A DNA stretch of 51,057 nt from an uncultured Alphaproteobacteria bacterium (GTDB lineage: Bacteria > Pseudomonadota > Alphaproteobacteria > CAAHEQ01 > UBA3637): contig CALXWZ010000010.1 of assembly GCA_944392555.1 (NCBI GenBank), positions 1 to 51,057 of the forward strand, read 5' to 3'. The first letter of the stretch is position 1, and the number at the start of each line of letters is the position of its first letter. A program made the translations under genes and the position numbers. The notes beneath the pieces were generated by a model. That model worked only from the letters and a program-made list of their open reading frames with translations, was not told the DNA's origin and did not search any database. Of this stretch, positions 1 through 7,609 are shown in pieces.

Positions 1-99
1 CCAGGTAGGGTGTCAAGCAAAAAGTGAGCGATTTGGAAAAAATGAATATGAGTATCTCTTTTTAAACATTGCCAAAAATTCGGTATTGGCGAAAAGCAG

Positions 100-128
100 T
101 TGACATTTATTACATATCTGTATAAAGT
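100..128 (+). promoter_or_regulatory. putative sigma70-type promoter
   Basis: A consensus -35 TTGACA (100-105) is followed after 17 nt by TAAAGT (123-128, 4/6 to consensus); an alternative TATAAA lies at 121-126 with a 15-nt spacer. The predicted start of transcription is close to the ATG codons at 136 and 145, so the message of the following gene could be leaderless or nearly so. This is a motif reading only. Confidence 0.35.
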
Positions 129-135
129 GCGCCGT

Positions 136-921
136 ATGTCAGATATGCAAAGAAAAACAATCTTAGTTTATAATGATGCAGGGTGTGCCGATATCAATAT
201 ATTGGTTTCGGCTCTGAAATCATATTTTGGGCCTCGTGGTTGTCGGGTTGTTCCCGTTAATGCGCAAGAAATTATCAGTGAAAAAAAATTAAATGAGACG
301 GTATTGGCTTTTTTTATGCCGGGCGGGGCAGATACACCTTATCGGCAAAAACTGGCTGTTCAGGGAAATACGCTCATTCGTGATTATGTGAAACGTGGCG
401 GTATTTATTACGGGATTTGTGCCGGCGCATATTATGCCTGCCGTGAAACGATTTTTGAGGCAGATATTCCCTCGCTGAAAATCAGGCATAACGGGGGTCT
501 TGATTTAGTGGAGGGAAAAGCAATCGGCACACTCTATAAAGAATTGCAAATTGTTCCCTATACAAAAACAGGCAATGCTTCGGCAGCCGTTCATCTGATA
601 TGGCAGGATGGACAAAAGTATATTGCCCACTACCATGGAGGCCCATATTTTCATCTTTCCGATTCTTCTGAAATTGAAATTTTAGCACATTATGATTTGC
701 GGGAGCCTAAACCGGCGATTGTTGCTCGTCAATACGGAAGCGGAAAAGTGATTATTTCGGGCGTGCATTTTGAGGATTCGGGTGAAGCACTGCTTGCCGT
801 TTTAAATAAGATGAATTTACAGGCTGCGCATACCGCGCGACGTGTGGCTCATCATTTATGTTCAGCGGAAAAGTCAAGACGGGCATTATGTTGCCGGTTA
901 TTAGATTTAACCAAAGAATAA
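136..921 (+). CDS. BPL_N-like / class I glutamine-amidotransferase-fold protein
   Basis: The predicted 261-residue cytosolic protein resembles the N-terminal domain found on some biotin-protein ligases (BPL_N, a GATase1-like fold). Visible marks are a first strand ILVYNDAG, the turn FMPGGADTPY, and a nucleophile-elbow-like GICAGAYYACRE, with the elbow Cys about residue 95 from this start. The biotin ligase domain itself is absent, so it stands alone. An in-frame TTG at 100 exists, but it coincides with a -35 motif; the ATG at 136 or 145 is preferred. No good ribosome-binding site is seen. The gene stands alone and faces ogt. The substrate is unknown; the family call is fairly good, the function is not. 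Confidence 0.7.
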   Translation: MSDMQRKTILVYNDAGCADINILVSALKSYFGPRGCRVVPVNAQEIISEKKLNETVLAFFMPGGADTPYRQKLAVQGNTLIRDYVKRGGIYYGICAGAYYACRETIFEADIPSLKIRHNGGLDLVEGKAIGTLYKELQIVPYTKTGNASAAVHLIWQDGQKYIAHYHGGPYFHLSDSSEIEILAHYDLREPKPAIVARQYGSGKVIISGVHFEDSGEALLAVLNKMNLQAAHTARRVAHHLCSAEKSRRALCCRLLDLTKE

Positions 922-970
922 CGTATTGTTATCAGCGATACGGCTTAAATATTTTGTAGGCATCGTAATG

Positions 971-1594
971 TTATTTCAAAAAGATTCCCTCTGTTTCAAG
1001 TAAAGTTTTTTTTATAGAGGCGCCGTAAGCATAGCCTTGCCGAAAACCGTTTGTGCCGATAACGCGGTGACAGGGAATGAAAATCATAATCGGATTGCGC
1101 CCGACTGCTCCGCCGACGGCTTGGGCCGACATCATTTTGCCCGTTTCTTCTTGGTAGCATTTGGCAAGCGTGCCGTAAGTTGTTAAAGTCCCATAAGGAA
1201 TTTTTTGTAGGGCTTGCCAAACCCATAATTGAAAAGGCGTTCCGTTCGGATGCAAAAGTGCGTGTATGTTTTTCGGTTCCTTGCCGGCAAAATAAGTGTT
1301 TAAAGCCTGCTTTATAACGGAAAAGAGGGGTAAATTTGTTGTCGGCAAATCAGATAAATCAAAATATGATTGAGAGGCATTGTTGGAGGAAAATAAGCGC
1401 GGTGTGTATTCGTTCGGGTGCGAATGGCTTGACTTCTCTTTTGGTGTATCAAATAAAGGCAGACGGATATTTTTTTGGCAATGCAAAGGCAAATGAACGG
1501 GGCATAGATGTGTTAAATAGGTGCCGTCGGAAATCAGGAGAAGCTGACCGACGGGCGAAGAATACTGTGAAAAAAAGACACTCTCTCGGATCAT
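971..1594 (-). CDS. ogt: methylated-DNA--protein-cysteine methyltransferase
   Basis: This is a suicide DNA repair protein that moves O6-alkyl groups from guanine (and O4-alkyl from thymine) to its own cysteine. The methyl-acceptor motif PCHRVIG places the acceptor Cys at about residue 175. Just before it are the winged-helix/arginine-finger region (YGTLTTYGTLAK) and AQAVGGAVGRNP, all in the family order. At 207 residues it is longer than the usual 160-180: about 35 low-complexity residues (about 45-80) lie between the N-terminal domain and the catalytic domain. No clear ribosome-binding site precedes the ATG. It is a single gene convergent with the upstream plus-strand gene. Confidence 0.93.
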   Translation of the reverse strand: MIRESVFFSQYSSPVGQLLLISDGTYLTHLCPVHLPLHCQKNIRLPLFDTPKEKSSHSHPNEYTPRLFSSNNASQSYFDLSDLPTTNLPLFSVIKQALNTYFAGKEPKNIHALLHPNGTPFQLWVWQALQKIPYGTLTTYGTLAKCYQEETGKMMSAQAVGGAVGRNPIMIFIPCHRVIGTNGFRQGYAYGASIKKTLLETEGIFLK

Positions 1595-1786
1595 TTTGCG
1601 TTTAGATAATTAAGCGAATATTTTTAATGATAACAATATGTTTTTCTAACGGAATAGTAACAGAGATTATTCAATGATGCAAGGGGAAAGATACGCTTAT
1701 CATCTCGATGAATGAGTAACAAATTGAAGTTGATTTATACCTTAATCGAGCATAACGGAAACATTTTATACATATTGCATATTCTT

Positions 1787-1956
1787 GGGGCGAGTGAAGG
1801 GAATGCTCGGCGAAAACGCCTCGTCCTCGCAAGGCTCGGACCGTCCTAAGGACGTCTACTGCGCTGACGCTCCGTGAACGAACCCTCTGCTCGGGCTCGC
1901 TTCCGCTTCCCTCACGTCCATAAAAAAACCGCCCTTTCTCGGACGGCTTTTTTAAT
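1787..1956. repeat. tRNA-Gly-associated structured repeat, copy A
   Basis: A GC-rich block of about 170 bp opens with a near copy of the 3' end of the neighbouring tRNA-Gly (cgagtgaagggaat, 1791-1804), carries a central hairpin CGTCC-TAA-GGACG, and closes with an A-run / CCGCCC...GGACGG / T-run terminator-like hairpin (1922-1953). Copy B repeats it with a 171-bp period. Base composition is clearly more GC-rich than the AT-rich flanks. No ORF is supported. Confidence 0.8.
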
Positions 1957-2125
1957 TGGAGCGAGTGAAGGGAATGCTCGGCGATAACGCCTCGTCCTCG
2001 CGAGGCTCGGACCGTCCTTTCGGACGTCTACTGCGCTGACGCTCCGTGAACGAACCCTCTGCTCGGGCTCGCTTCCGCTTCCCTCACGTCCATAAAAAAA
2101 CCGTCCTTCTTCGGACGGCTTTTTT
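1957..2125. repeat. tRNA-Gly-associated structured repeat, copy B
   Basis: Second copy of the same element, abutting the 3' end of the real tRNA-Gly with a period of 169 bp. The internal hairpin keeps its stem but changes its loop (CGTCC-TTTC-GGACG against CGTCC-TAA-GGACG in copy A), and GCCTCG...CGAGGC can pair. On the minus strand each unit begins GTGAGGGAA and ends TTCCCTTCAC, so its two ends are complementary. Confidence 0.8.
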
Positions 2126-2126
2126 T
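2094..2126 (-). terminator. Rho-independent terminator of tRNA-Gly
   Basis: A perfect 6-bp stem CCGTCC/GGACGG (2101-2106 with 2113-2118) is flanked by A7 and T7 runs, so it can act on both strands. On the minus strand it directly follows the tRNA CCA end. Confidence 0.8.
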
Positions 2127-2199
2127 GGAGCGAGTGAAGGGAATTGAACCCTCGTCTTAAGCTTGGGAAGCTTCCGCTCTACCATTGAGCTACACTCGC
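2126..2199 (-). tRNA. tRNA-Gly (anticodon CCC), CCA encoded
   Basis: Read on the minus strand, the 7-bp acceptor GCGAGTG/CACTCGC, D-arm GCTC...GAGC, anticodon loop TTCCCAA (anticodon CCC), T-arm GAGGG-TTCAATT-CCCTT, discriminator U and an encoded CCA form a complete cloverleaf. The outermost anticodon-stem pair is a G-A mismatch. The 3' end of this gene is the sequence copied into the two repeats at 1787-2125. Confidence 0.93.
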
Positions 2200-2658
2200 A
2201 TACTCCTTTCTTTTCACCCCTTCTACACCATTTCTTTCCCTTTTGCAACATTTTTTTGCACATTCTAACACCTTTTTTTTGGCGCACCCCTCACTTGTAT
2301 TGATTTTGACCGCCCCTTTTGAACTTCATGCGATTCGTTTCGATTCTGGCTTGAAATACTATTCATGCTTTTCCCTAAAAAAATAAGTAAAATACGCATA
2401 CTTGAATATAAAAACGAATCTGATCTTTATATAAGTTCGTATGTTTTCAATCGGTTAAATTTAAATGCCCTTTGTCTATCTTGAAAATCAATGAATTGTT
2501 AACCTTTAAACGCCTGTTTTAAATCATAAGCAGGATGCATTGCGCGAGAATAAACTGTTTTTAAAAGACTTTTAAAAAAAAGTTTTTTGCCCCCAAAAAA
2601 ACGGTTGACTTTTCATTCTGTTTAGGCTTGATTATTCCCAATGAAATATGTTTTTTAC
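2200..2658. other. AT-rich intergenic region upstream of nrdD
   Basis: No gene is supported. On the minus strand just upstream of the tRNA, TTGCAA-N17-TAGAAG is a weak promoter candidate for tRNA-Gly. On the plus strand TTGACT (2605-2610) with a poor -10 around 2628-2635 could serve the nrd operon. Confidence 0.4.
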
Positions 2659-2674
2659 CCACTATATATAGTGG
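2659..2674. promoter_or_regulatory. NrdR-type box upstream of nrdD
   Basis: CCACTATATATAGTGG is a perfect 16-bp palindrome matching the NrdR box pattern (acaCwATATATwGtgt). It sits about 24 bp before the nrdD start codon. NrdR represses ribonucleotide reductase operons when dATP/ATP is high. NrdR boxes usually come in pairs about 30 bp apart; no convincing second box is seen here. Confidence 0.75.
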
Positions 2675-2697
2675 CCAACAAGGCAAAGGAGAACTAA

Positions 2698-4758
2698 ATG
2701 TTGGAAGTTGTGCAAAATGAAGAAAAAAACAGTATTGACCTCGGCCCACTCACGGAAGTGATTAAACGAGACGGTGAAAAACATGCTTTTGATGCCTCAA
2801 AAATTGCCGTAGCCATAGCTAAGGCCGGTGAAGCCACAAATGAGTTTGGGCAAGATGAAGCTTGGCTTTTAACGCGTCAGGTTATTAAGGTTTTAAAGCA
2901 CAAATTTGCATTCGGTGTTATCCCCGCTATTGAGCAAATTCAAGATGTGGTGGAGCAAGTGCTCATTTCTTCCAACTATTATAAAACAGCTCGGGCATAT
3001 ATTATCTATCGCGAACGGCGTGAAAAAATGCGCCATGATAAACGTGCTGCCGTTGATGCGATTTCGTCCATCAATGAATATTTGGATCGTTCCGACTGGC
3101 GGGTGAATGCAAATGCCAATCAAGGGTATTCGTTGGGTGGTTTAATTTTAAATGTTGCCGGTAAAGTGGTCGCAAATTACTGGTTGAATCATGTTTACAC
3201 ACCCGAAATCGGCGAAGCACACCGAAACGGTGATTATCATATTCATGATTTGGATATGTTGTCGGGGTATTGTGCCGGCTGGTCGTTGCGCGTTTTGTTA
3301 ACGGAGGGATTCAACGGCGTGCCGAATAAGGTGGAATCCAAACCGCCACGGCACTTGGTATCGGCATTCAGCCAGATGATTAACTTCCTCGGCACATTGC
3401 AAAACGAATGGGCAGGTGCGCAAGCATTTTCATCGGCCGATACTTATTTGGCGCCGTTTATTCGTATTGAAAAATTAAAGTATGAAGACGTTAAGCAAGC
3501 CATGCAATCGTTTATTTTTAATTTAAACGTGCCGTCGCGTTGGGGAACGCAAACGCCGTTTACAAACTTAACGTTTGATTGGACATGTCCGGTTGATTTA
3601 AAAGATAAACATCCGATTATCGGTGGCAAAGAGCAAGATTTTACGTATGGTGAATTGCAAACGGAAATGGATATGATTAATCGGGCGTTTTTGGAAGTGA
3701 TGGGCGAGGGTGATGCCAAAGGACGCCCGTTCACGTTCCCGATTCCAACGTATAACATTACGGATGAATTCCCTTGGGATTCGCCGAATATTAACCTCTT
3801 GTTTGAAATGACGGCAAAATACGGGTTGCCCTATTTTTCCAACTACTTAAACTCCGATATGAAGCCGAGCGATATTCGCTCCATGTGTTGCCGTCTGCGG
3901 TTGGATTTAACGGAATTAAAGAAACGGGGCGGCGGATTATTCGGTTCGGCAGAACAAACGGGGTCTATCGGTGTTGTGACAATTAACTGCGCCCGATTGG
4001 GGTATGTGCATAAAGGCAACGAGGCGGATTTATATAAACGCTTGGATGAGTTGTTGGAATTGGCCAAAACGTCTTTGGAAATTAAACGCAAAACAATTTC
4101 CATGCACATGGATAGAGGGCTTTATCCGTATACACGCCGTTATTTAAGCACATTCCGGAATCACTTTTCAACCATCGGAGTTAACGGTATAAACGAGATG
4201 ATTCGAAATTTTACGAACGATGCCGAAAACATTGCAACGGAATGGGGCAGAGAATTTGCCAAGAAATTCTTAACGCATATTCGCGAAAAAATGTTGGATT
4301 TCCAAGCCGAAACGGGTAACATGTATAATCTGGAAGCAACACCTGCGGAAGGAACGACATATCGCTTTGCGCGCGAAGACCAAAAGCGGTATAGCGGTAT
4401 TATTCAAGCCGGCACAAAGGATGCCCCGTATTATACGAACTCATCGCAATTACCGGCCGGATTTACGGATGATCCGTTCACGGCTCTGGATTATCAAGAT
4501 GATTTGCAAACACAATATACGGGTGGAACGGTGTTGCACTTATACATGAGCGAACGGATTTCATCCGCCGAGGCTTGTAAGGCGTTGGTGCGTCGCGTAT
4601 TGGAAAATTATCGTTTGCCGTATATTTCAATTACGCCGGTTTATTCCATTTGTCCGAAACACGGATATATTTCGGGAGAACATAAGTATTGCCCGAAATG
4701 CGATCAAGAATTGATTGCGCAAAAACGCAAAGAAATGGAAGCGGCAGGCAATTTTTAA
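2698..4758 (+). CDS. nrdD: anaerobic (class III) ribonucleoside-triphosphate reductase, main chain lacking the glycyl-radical segment
   Basis: This is the large subunit that reduces ribonucleoside triphosphates to dNTPs without oxygen. It has 686 residues: an N-terminal ATP-cone (about 19-110, starting VIKRDGEKHAFD), the ten-stranded barrel with the active-site region SMCCRLRLDL and GSIGVVTINCARLGY, and a C-terminal zinc site (C652, H655, C665, C668). In the usual protein the zinc site is followed by the RVxGY[LF] glycyl-radical loop; here the chain ends about 18 residues after the zinc site. That loop is encoded in the third gene downstream (4956-5144). The start has a good ribosome-binding site (AAAGGAGAACTAA) and lies under a NrdR-type box. 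Confidence 0.95.
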   Translation: MLEVVQNEEKNSIDLGPLTEVIKRDGEKHAFDASKIAVAIAKAGEATNEFGQDEAWLLTRQVIKVLKHKFAFGVIPAIEQIQDVVEQVLISSNYYKTARAYIIYRERREKMRHDKRAAVDAISSINEYLDRSDWRVNANANQGYSLGGLILNVAGKVVANYWLNHVYTPEIGEAHRNGDYHIHDLDMLSGYCAGWSLRVLLTEGFNGVPNKVESKPPRHLVSAFSQMINFLGTLQNEWAGAQAFSSADTYLAPFIRIEKLKYEDVKQAMQSFIFNLNVPSRWGTQTPFTNLTFDWTCPVDLKDKHPIIGGKEQDFTYGELQTEMDMINRAFLEVMGEGDAKGRPFTFPIPTYNITDEFPWDSPNINLLFEMTAKYGLPYFSNYLNSDMKPSDIRSMCCRLRLDLTELKKRGGGLFGSAEQTGSIGVVTINCARLGYVHKGNEADLYKRLDELLELAKTSLEIKRKTISMHMDRGLYPYTRRYLSTFRNHFSTIGVNGINEMIRNFTNDAENIATEWGREFAKKFLTHIREKMLDFQAETGNMYNLEATPAEGTTYRFAREDQKRYSGIIQAGTKDAPYYTNSSQLPAGFTDDPFTALDYQDDLQTQYTGGTVLHLYMSERISSAEACKALVRRVLENYRLPYISITPVYSICPKHGYISGEHKYCPKCDQELIAQKRKEMEAAGNF

Positions 4759-4770
4759 AGGAAACGCAAG

Positions 4771-4953
4771 ATGATGAAGCAAGAATGTGTTGCGCAAAAC
4801 AATGGAGCACGAGAAACCCCTCGGGAAGCGCAAAAAAGCGTGGTGGTTAAAGCAACTTTTCGCTGGCCTTACACGGCACCGAGTTTGCAACATCAAGTTC
4901 ATCAGATGACGTTCGGTGATTATTTGAAACAACAACACGAGAGAGGAGAATAA
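4771..4953 (+). CDS. small hypothetical protein between the two parts of NrdD
   Basis: A 60-residue polar protein that I do not recognise. It has its own ribosome-binding site (AAAGGAAACGCAAG before ATGATG) and lies 12 nt after nrdD and 2 nt before the glycyl-radical gene, so it is almost certainly co-transcribed. It has a basic/aromatic middle (VVVKATFRWPY) and a hydrophilic end, no Cys pair and no membrane segment. Placement suggests a role with the split reductase, for example docking the radical segment or NrdG, but that is inference only. Confidence 0.7.
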   Translation: MMKQECVAQNNGARETPREAQKSVVVKATFRWPYTAPSLQHQVHQMTFGDYLKQQHERGE

Positions 4954-4955
4954 TA

Positions 4956-5144
4956 ATGACAGATCAGGAAATTTTAGCACAAAACGAACAATCACGCCAA
5001 CCGGTTGAATGCTGGACACGGGTTATGGGTTATTTCCGCCCGTATAGCCAATTCAACAAAGGGAAAAAATCGGAATTTAACGAACGGAAGTGGTTTTTGG
5101 AAAAGAACTGCTCTTGTTGTGAACAAGGCGTGAAAGCGGCCTAA
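4956..5144 (+). CDS. stand-alone glycyl-radical segment of class III ribonucleotide reductase
   Basis: This 62-residue protein carries TRVMGYFRP at 21-29 followed by FNKGKK and E-F-N-E-R. That matches the C-terminal glycyl-radical loop of NrdD (E. coli RVCGYL...FNAGKQEE), with Gly25 as the predicted radical site. Its own ribosome-binding site (GAGAGGAG) and start codon rule out a simple sequencing frameshift in nrdD. A Cys-rich tail (NCSCCEQG) follows the loop. It would have to bind NrdD in trans and be activated by NrdG, comparable in principle to GrcA/YfiD, which replaces the radical domain of pyruvate formate-lyase. A terminator follows 8 nt after the stop. Confidence 0.88.
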   Translation: MTDQEILAQNEQSRQPVECWTRVMGYFRPYSQFNKGKKSEFNERKWFLEKNCSCCEQGVKAA

Positions 5145-5152
5145 TGCAAAAG

Positions 5153-5186
5153 CCCGTCAAGCCCGAAACGGATTGACGGGTTTTTT
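5153..5186 (+). terminator. Rho-independent terminator after the split nrdD genes
   Basis: An 8-bp stem CCCGTCAA/TTGACGGG (5153-5160 with 5173-5180) is followed by six T. It separates the three-gene nrdD unit from nrdG, so nrdG may be expressed separately or by read-through. Confidence 0.9.
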
Positions 5187-5358
5187 AGAATATTTTGCAT
5201 GTGCGTGAACGGATATTTTTATATGCCTTTGGAGCGTGCAAGCGTGCAGGATTTAGCGGGGTGCAGATAAGGTGAAGCACACGCAAACAAGGAGTATATA
5301 TGATTGAATGTTGCTCCCCTGTATCTATTCATTCAAAAACAATAAAGGAGAATTTGAA

Positions 5359-6051
5359 ATGGCAAAACCGGCGGGACTCGTCCCATTCACAACGATTGAT
5401 TTTCCTAATCGGCTGGCGGCGGTGATTTTTTTTCAGGGGTGTCCGTTAAGGTGTCCGTTTTGTCATAATCCGAATTTACAGCCGTATGAGAGCGTTGGCG
5501 AGGCTATGGCTTTTGAGGAAATTATGGCCTTTTTATCCCAACGGCGGAAGCGCTTGGACGGCGTGGTATTAAGCGGTGGAGAGCCGTTAATGCAATCGGA
5601 TATCGTTTCGGTTGCGCGCACGTTGAAAGAGATGGGTTTTCAAGTTGCCGTTCATACATCGGGTGCTTATCCCGACAGATTGAAAGAACTCTTGCCCTTA
5701 TTGGATTGGGTTGGGTTTGATATGAAAGCGCCATGGCAAAAATATCCGTTGCTCTGCGGACGAGAAGGGCTGACGGCATCTATTGAAAAAAGTTTGGATT
5801 TATTGATTGAATCGGGCGTTGATTATGAAGTGCGCACCACGCTGGATCCGCGTTATTTAACGATTGATGATGTATTTGAAATTGCGGATATCTTGCAAAA
5901 TAAAAATGTTCAAACATACACGTTGCAAAAATACCGCACGTTTGATGCCGATAAAAATCCACCCTCATCCGTTGAGATTAACGCGTTTTTTGAGAATGAA
6001 GCGCTAATGCGGACGTTGCAAAATATATTTCCGCATTTTGCTTGCCGTTAA
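5359..6051 (+). CDS. nrdG: anaerobic ribonucleoside-triphosphate reductase activating protein (radical SAM)
   Basis: The 230-residue cytosolic radical-SAM activase makes the glycyl radical on the reductase. The [4Fe-4S] motif CPLRCPFC is at about residues 28-35, and the SAM-binding GGEP motif is at about 76 (VLSGGEPLMQSD). The start MAKPAGLVPFTTIDFPN fits the short NrdG2-type family (TIGR02495) rather than the E. coli NrdG. The ATG at 5359 is chosen because AAAGGAGAATTTGAA precedes it; in-frame codons further upstream have no such site. Its natural substrate here would be the separate 62-residue glycyl-radical protein. Confidence 0.92.
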   Translation: MAKPAGLVPFTTIDFPNRLAAVIFFQGCPLRCPFCHNPNLQPYESVGEAMAFEEIMAFLSQRRKRLDGVVLSGGEPLMQSDIVSVARTLKEMGFQVAVHTSGAYPDRLKELLPLLDWVGFDMKAPWQKYPLLCGREGLTASIEKSLDLLIESGVDYEVRTTLDPRYLTIDDVFEIADILQNKNVQTYTLQKYRTFDADKNPPSSVEINAFFENEALMRTLQNIFPHFACR

Positions 6052-6303
6052 AAGCCGTATCGGTTATATCAGGTTTTTGGGTATGTAAAAAGAATGGCTT
6101 GATTGAGAGCATTTTTTCAGCACTCGCTTGATAGAGTGTGGCTCTAAATAATGACTCTTTGTCGCCGGCATAACTTTTTATTGACACAATAAGCCTCTCG
6201 GGCGCACCGTTGGGGAAGGGCAAGTTAACTTGTAGAACACTTCCTACCCGTTCATCTAATCGCGCGTTTATATCAAGCAATAAAGCAGTAGAGGCGCGAG
6301 GGT
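6052..6303. other. intergenic region between nrdG and the coiled-coil gene
   Basis: Two convergent genes end here. A minus-strand reading frame without a convincing start or ribosome-binding site runs across 5978-6280 and into antisense of nrdG. It is not supported as a gene, but could be a decayed fragment. Confidence 0.3.
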
Positions 6304-7467
6304 TTATCTGCCCTCATTGGTTGATTGAATAATCATCGCCGGTTTGAGTTTTCCGTTCGGCTTTTGCGCATCTTCGTGAATAATGGCGCGCACAATCGCC
6401 ATTTCTTCTTTCGTTTTGGCATCAACCGGTGGCAATTTATCGGCATCAACACCGAATAATTTTTTCACTTTTGCGTAGGCTAAACGTTCTTCTTCGCTTA
6501 ACTCATTTGATTCGCCCATGTATCTGTTTTGGCGAGAGTTGCGATCAACCGCTTTATCGTCATTAGTTTTATTTCCCGTTTGGCGCGTAAATGTCGGGCG
6601 GGCTTCATTAAGTGCCTCACGCGATAACGCTTCTTCGGGCTTAATATCAAATTCTTTATAAAGTGCGACAACGTTTTGGCACAGCCCTTTGGCTGCTTGT
6701 GCAACGGAATTAAAACGCGTATCCGTTGAGCGGGCAATTTCTTGGAACCCTGCAACACCCGAACCAATTCTGCCGGCCCGTAATTCCGCCATATTTTTCT
6801 TCACAACTTCTGAATCCGACTGCATCAATTCTTTTAAATTTTTCCGCAGTGATTCTCTGATTTTATCAAATCGCTCAACGCGTTTACTTGATTCTTTTAC
6901 TAGTTTTTGGAACTCCGGATCATCTTTCCCCAAGTCTTTATTTTCGGGTTTTTTTAATTCTTCCAATCCCTCTTTTTGTTTGCGCGGATCTTTTTGTTTT
7001 AACTTTTCGGTAATGATTGCCTGCCGTTCTTCCGGTGTTTTTATCGGTTGCTCGGGTTCTGTTTTCTCGCCTGCCCGTTTAGGTTGTTGGGGGCGTGATT
7101 TGTCGTTCGGGCGTATTTCTTCCGCCTCTTGTTTGGCTTTTTCTTCCGCTTCTTCTTTCAATTCCTTGGCGCGTTGGACTTTTTCTTTGGGCGTCATAGC
7201 TCCGCGACGAACGTGATCCGTAGCAGAGGGGTGCATTTCTAACAGGGCAATATCTTCGGCCGTTATTTCACGAAATGCTTTCGGATCATTGATATCCGCT
7301 TCGCCGATAAATTCATTAATCAACGTCATTTCTTCATCAATTTCATTGAGTTTTGCCTGCGCCGTTTTTAAAAAACGTTCGGCAATGCTTTTGCGATAAT
7401 CTAAACTTTGGCGCTCTTTTTGAAGCTCTTTCAGTCGTTCAATAAAATTTAATCCCGTATCCGCCAT
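6304..7467 (-). CDS. hypothetical coiled-coil protein
   Basis: A 387-residue, highly charged, soluble protein that I do not recognise. It is dominated by Lys/Glu-rich helices: ERLKELQKERQSLDYRK near the start, a KEKVQRAKELKEEAEEKAKQ stretch at about 90-115, and several further helices. A Pro-rich linker (about 120-145) separates them. There are no transmembrane segments and no signal peptide. The start at 7467 is chosen because AAGGAGATAACC precedes this ATG; a longer frame to 7527 lacks such a site. It lies downstream of rlmA on the same strand. A structural or scaffold role is possible but unproven. Confidence 0.8.
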   Translation of the reverse strand: MADTGLNFIERLKELQKERQSLDYRKSIAERFLKTAQAKLNEIDEEMTLINEFIGEADINDPKAFREITAEDIALLEMHPSATDHVRRGAMTPKEKVQRAKELKEEAEEKAKQEAEEIRPNDKSRPQQPKRAGEKTEPEQPIKTPEERQAIITEKLKQKDPRKQKEGLEELKKPENKDLGKDDPEFQKLVKESSKRVERFDKIRESLRKNLKELMQSDSEVVKKNMAELRAGRIGSGVAGFQEIARSTDTRFNSVAQAAKGLCQNVVALYKEFDIKPEEALSREALNEARPTFTRQTGNKTNDDKAVDRNSRQNRYMGESNELSEEERLAYAKVKKLFGVDADKLPPVDAKTKEEMAIVRAIIHEDAQKPNGKLKPAMIIQSTNEGR

Positions 7468-7609
7468 GGTTATCTCCTTAATTCTTTTAACCCAATCGTG
7501 GAAATATTTTATCACATTTTTGCGCAATTTGCAAGCGATAATCCTTTTTTTGCTGTGTTCTGACAGAGCGCCCTTGCGATAGGGGAGAAGTCAATGGATA
7601 TTGTTTTGT

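Noticed and set aside
100..135. TTG start for the BPL_N-like protein
   Set aside because: The TTG is part of a -35 consensus and has no ribosome-binding site; ATG codons at 136/145 fit better.
2084..2287. Minus-strand ORF across the tRNA-Gly
   Set aside because: It spans the tRNA and its terminator and has no protein-like composition.
5978..6280. Minus-strand ORF of 100 codons between nrdG and the coiled-coil gene
   Set aside because: It starts at TTG without a ribosome-binding site and its last quarter is antisense to nrdG; at most a decayed fragment.
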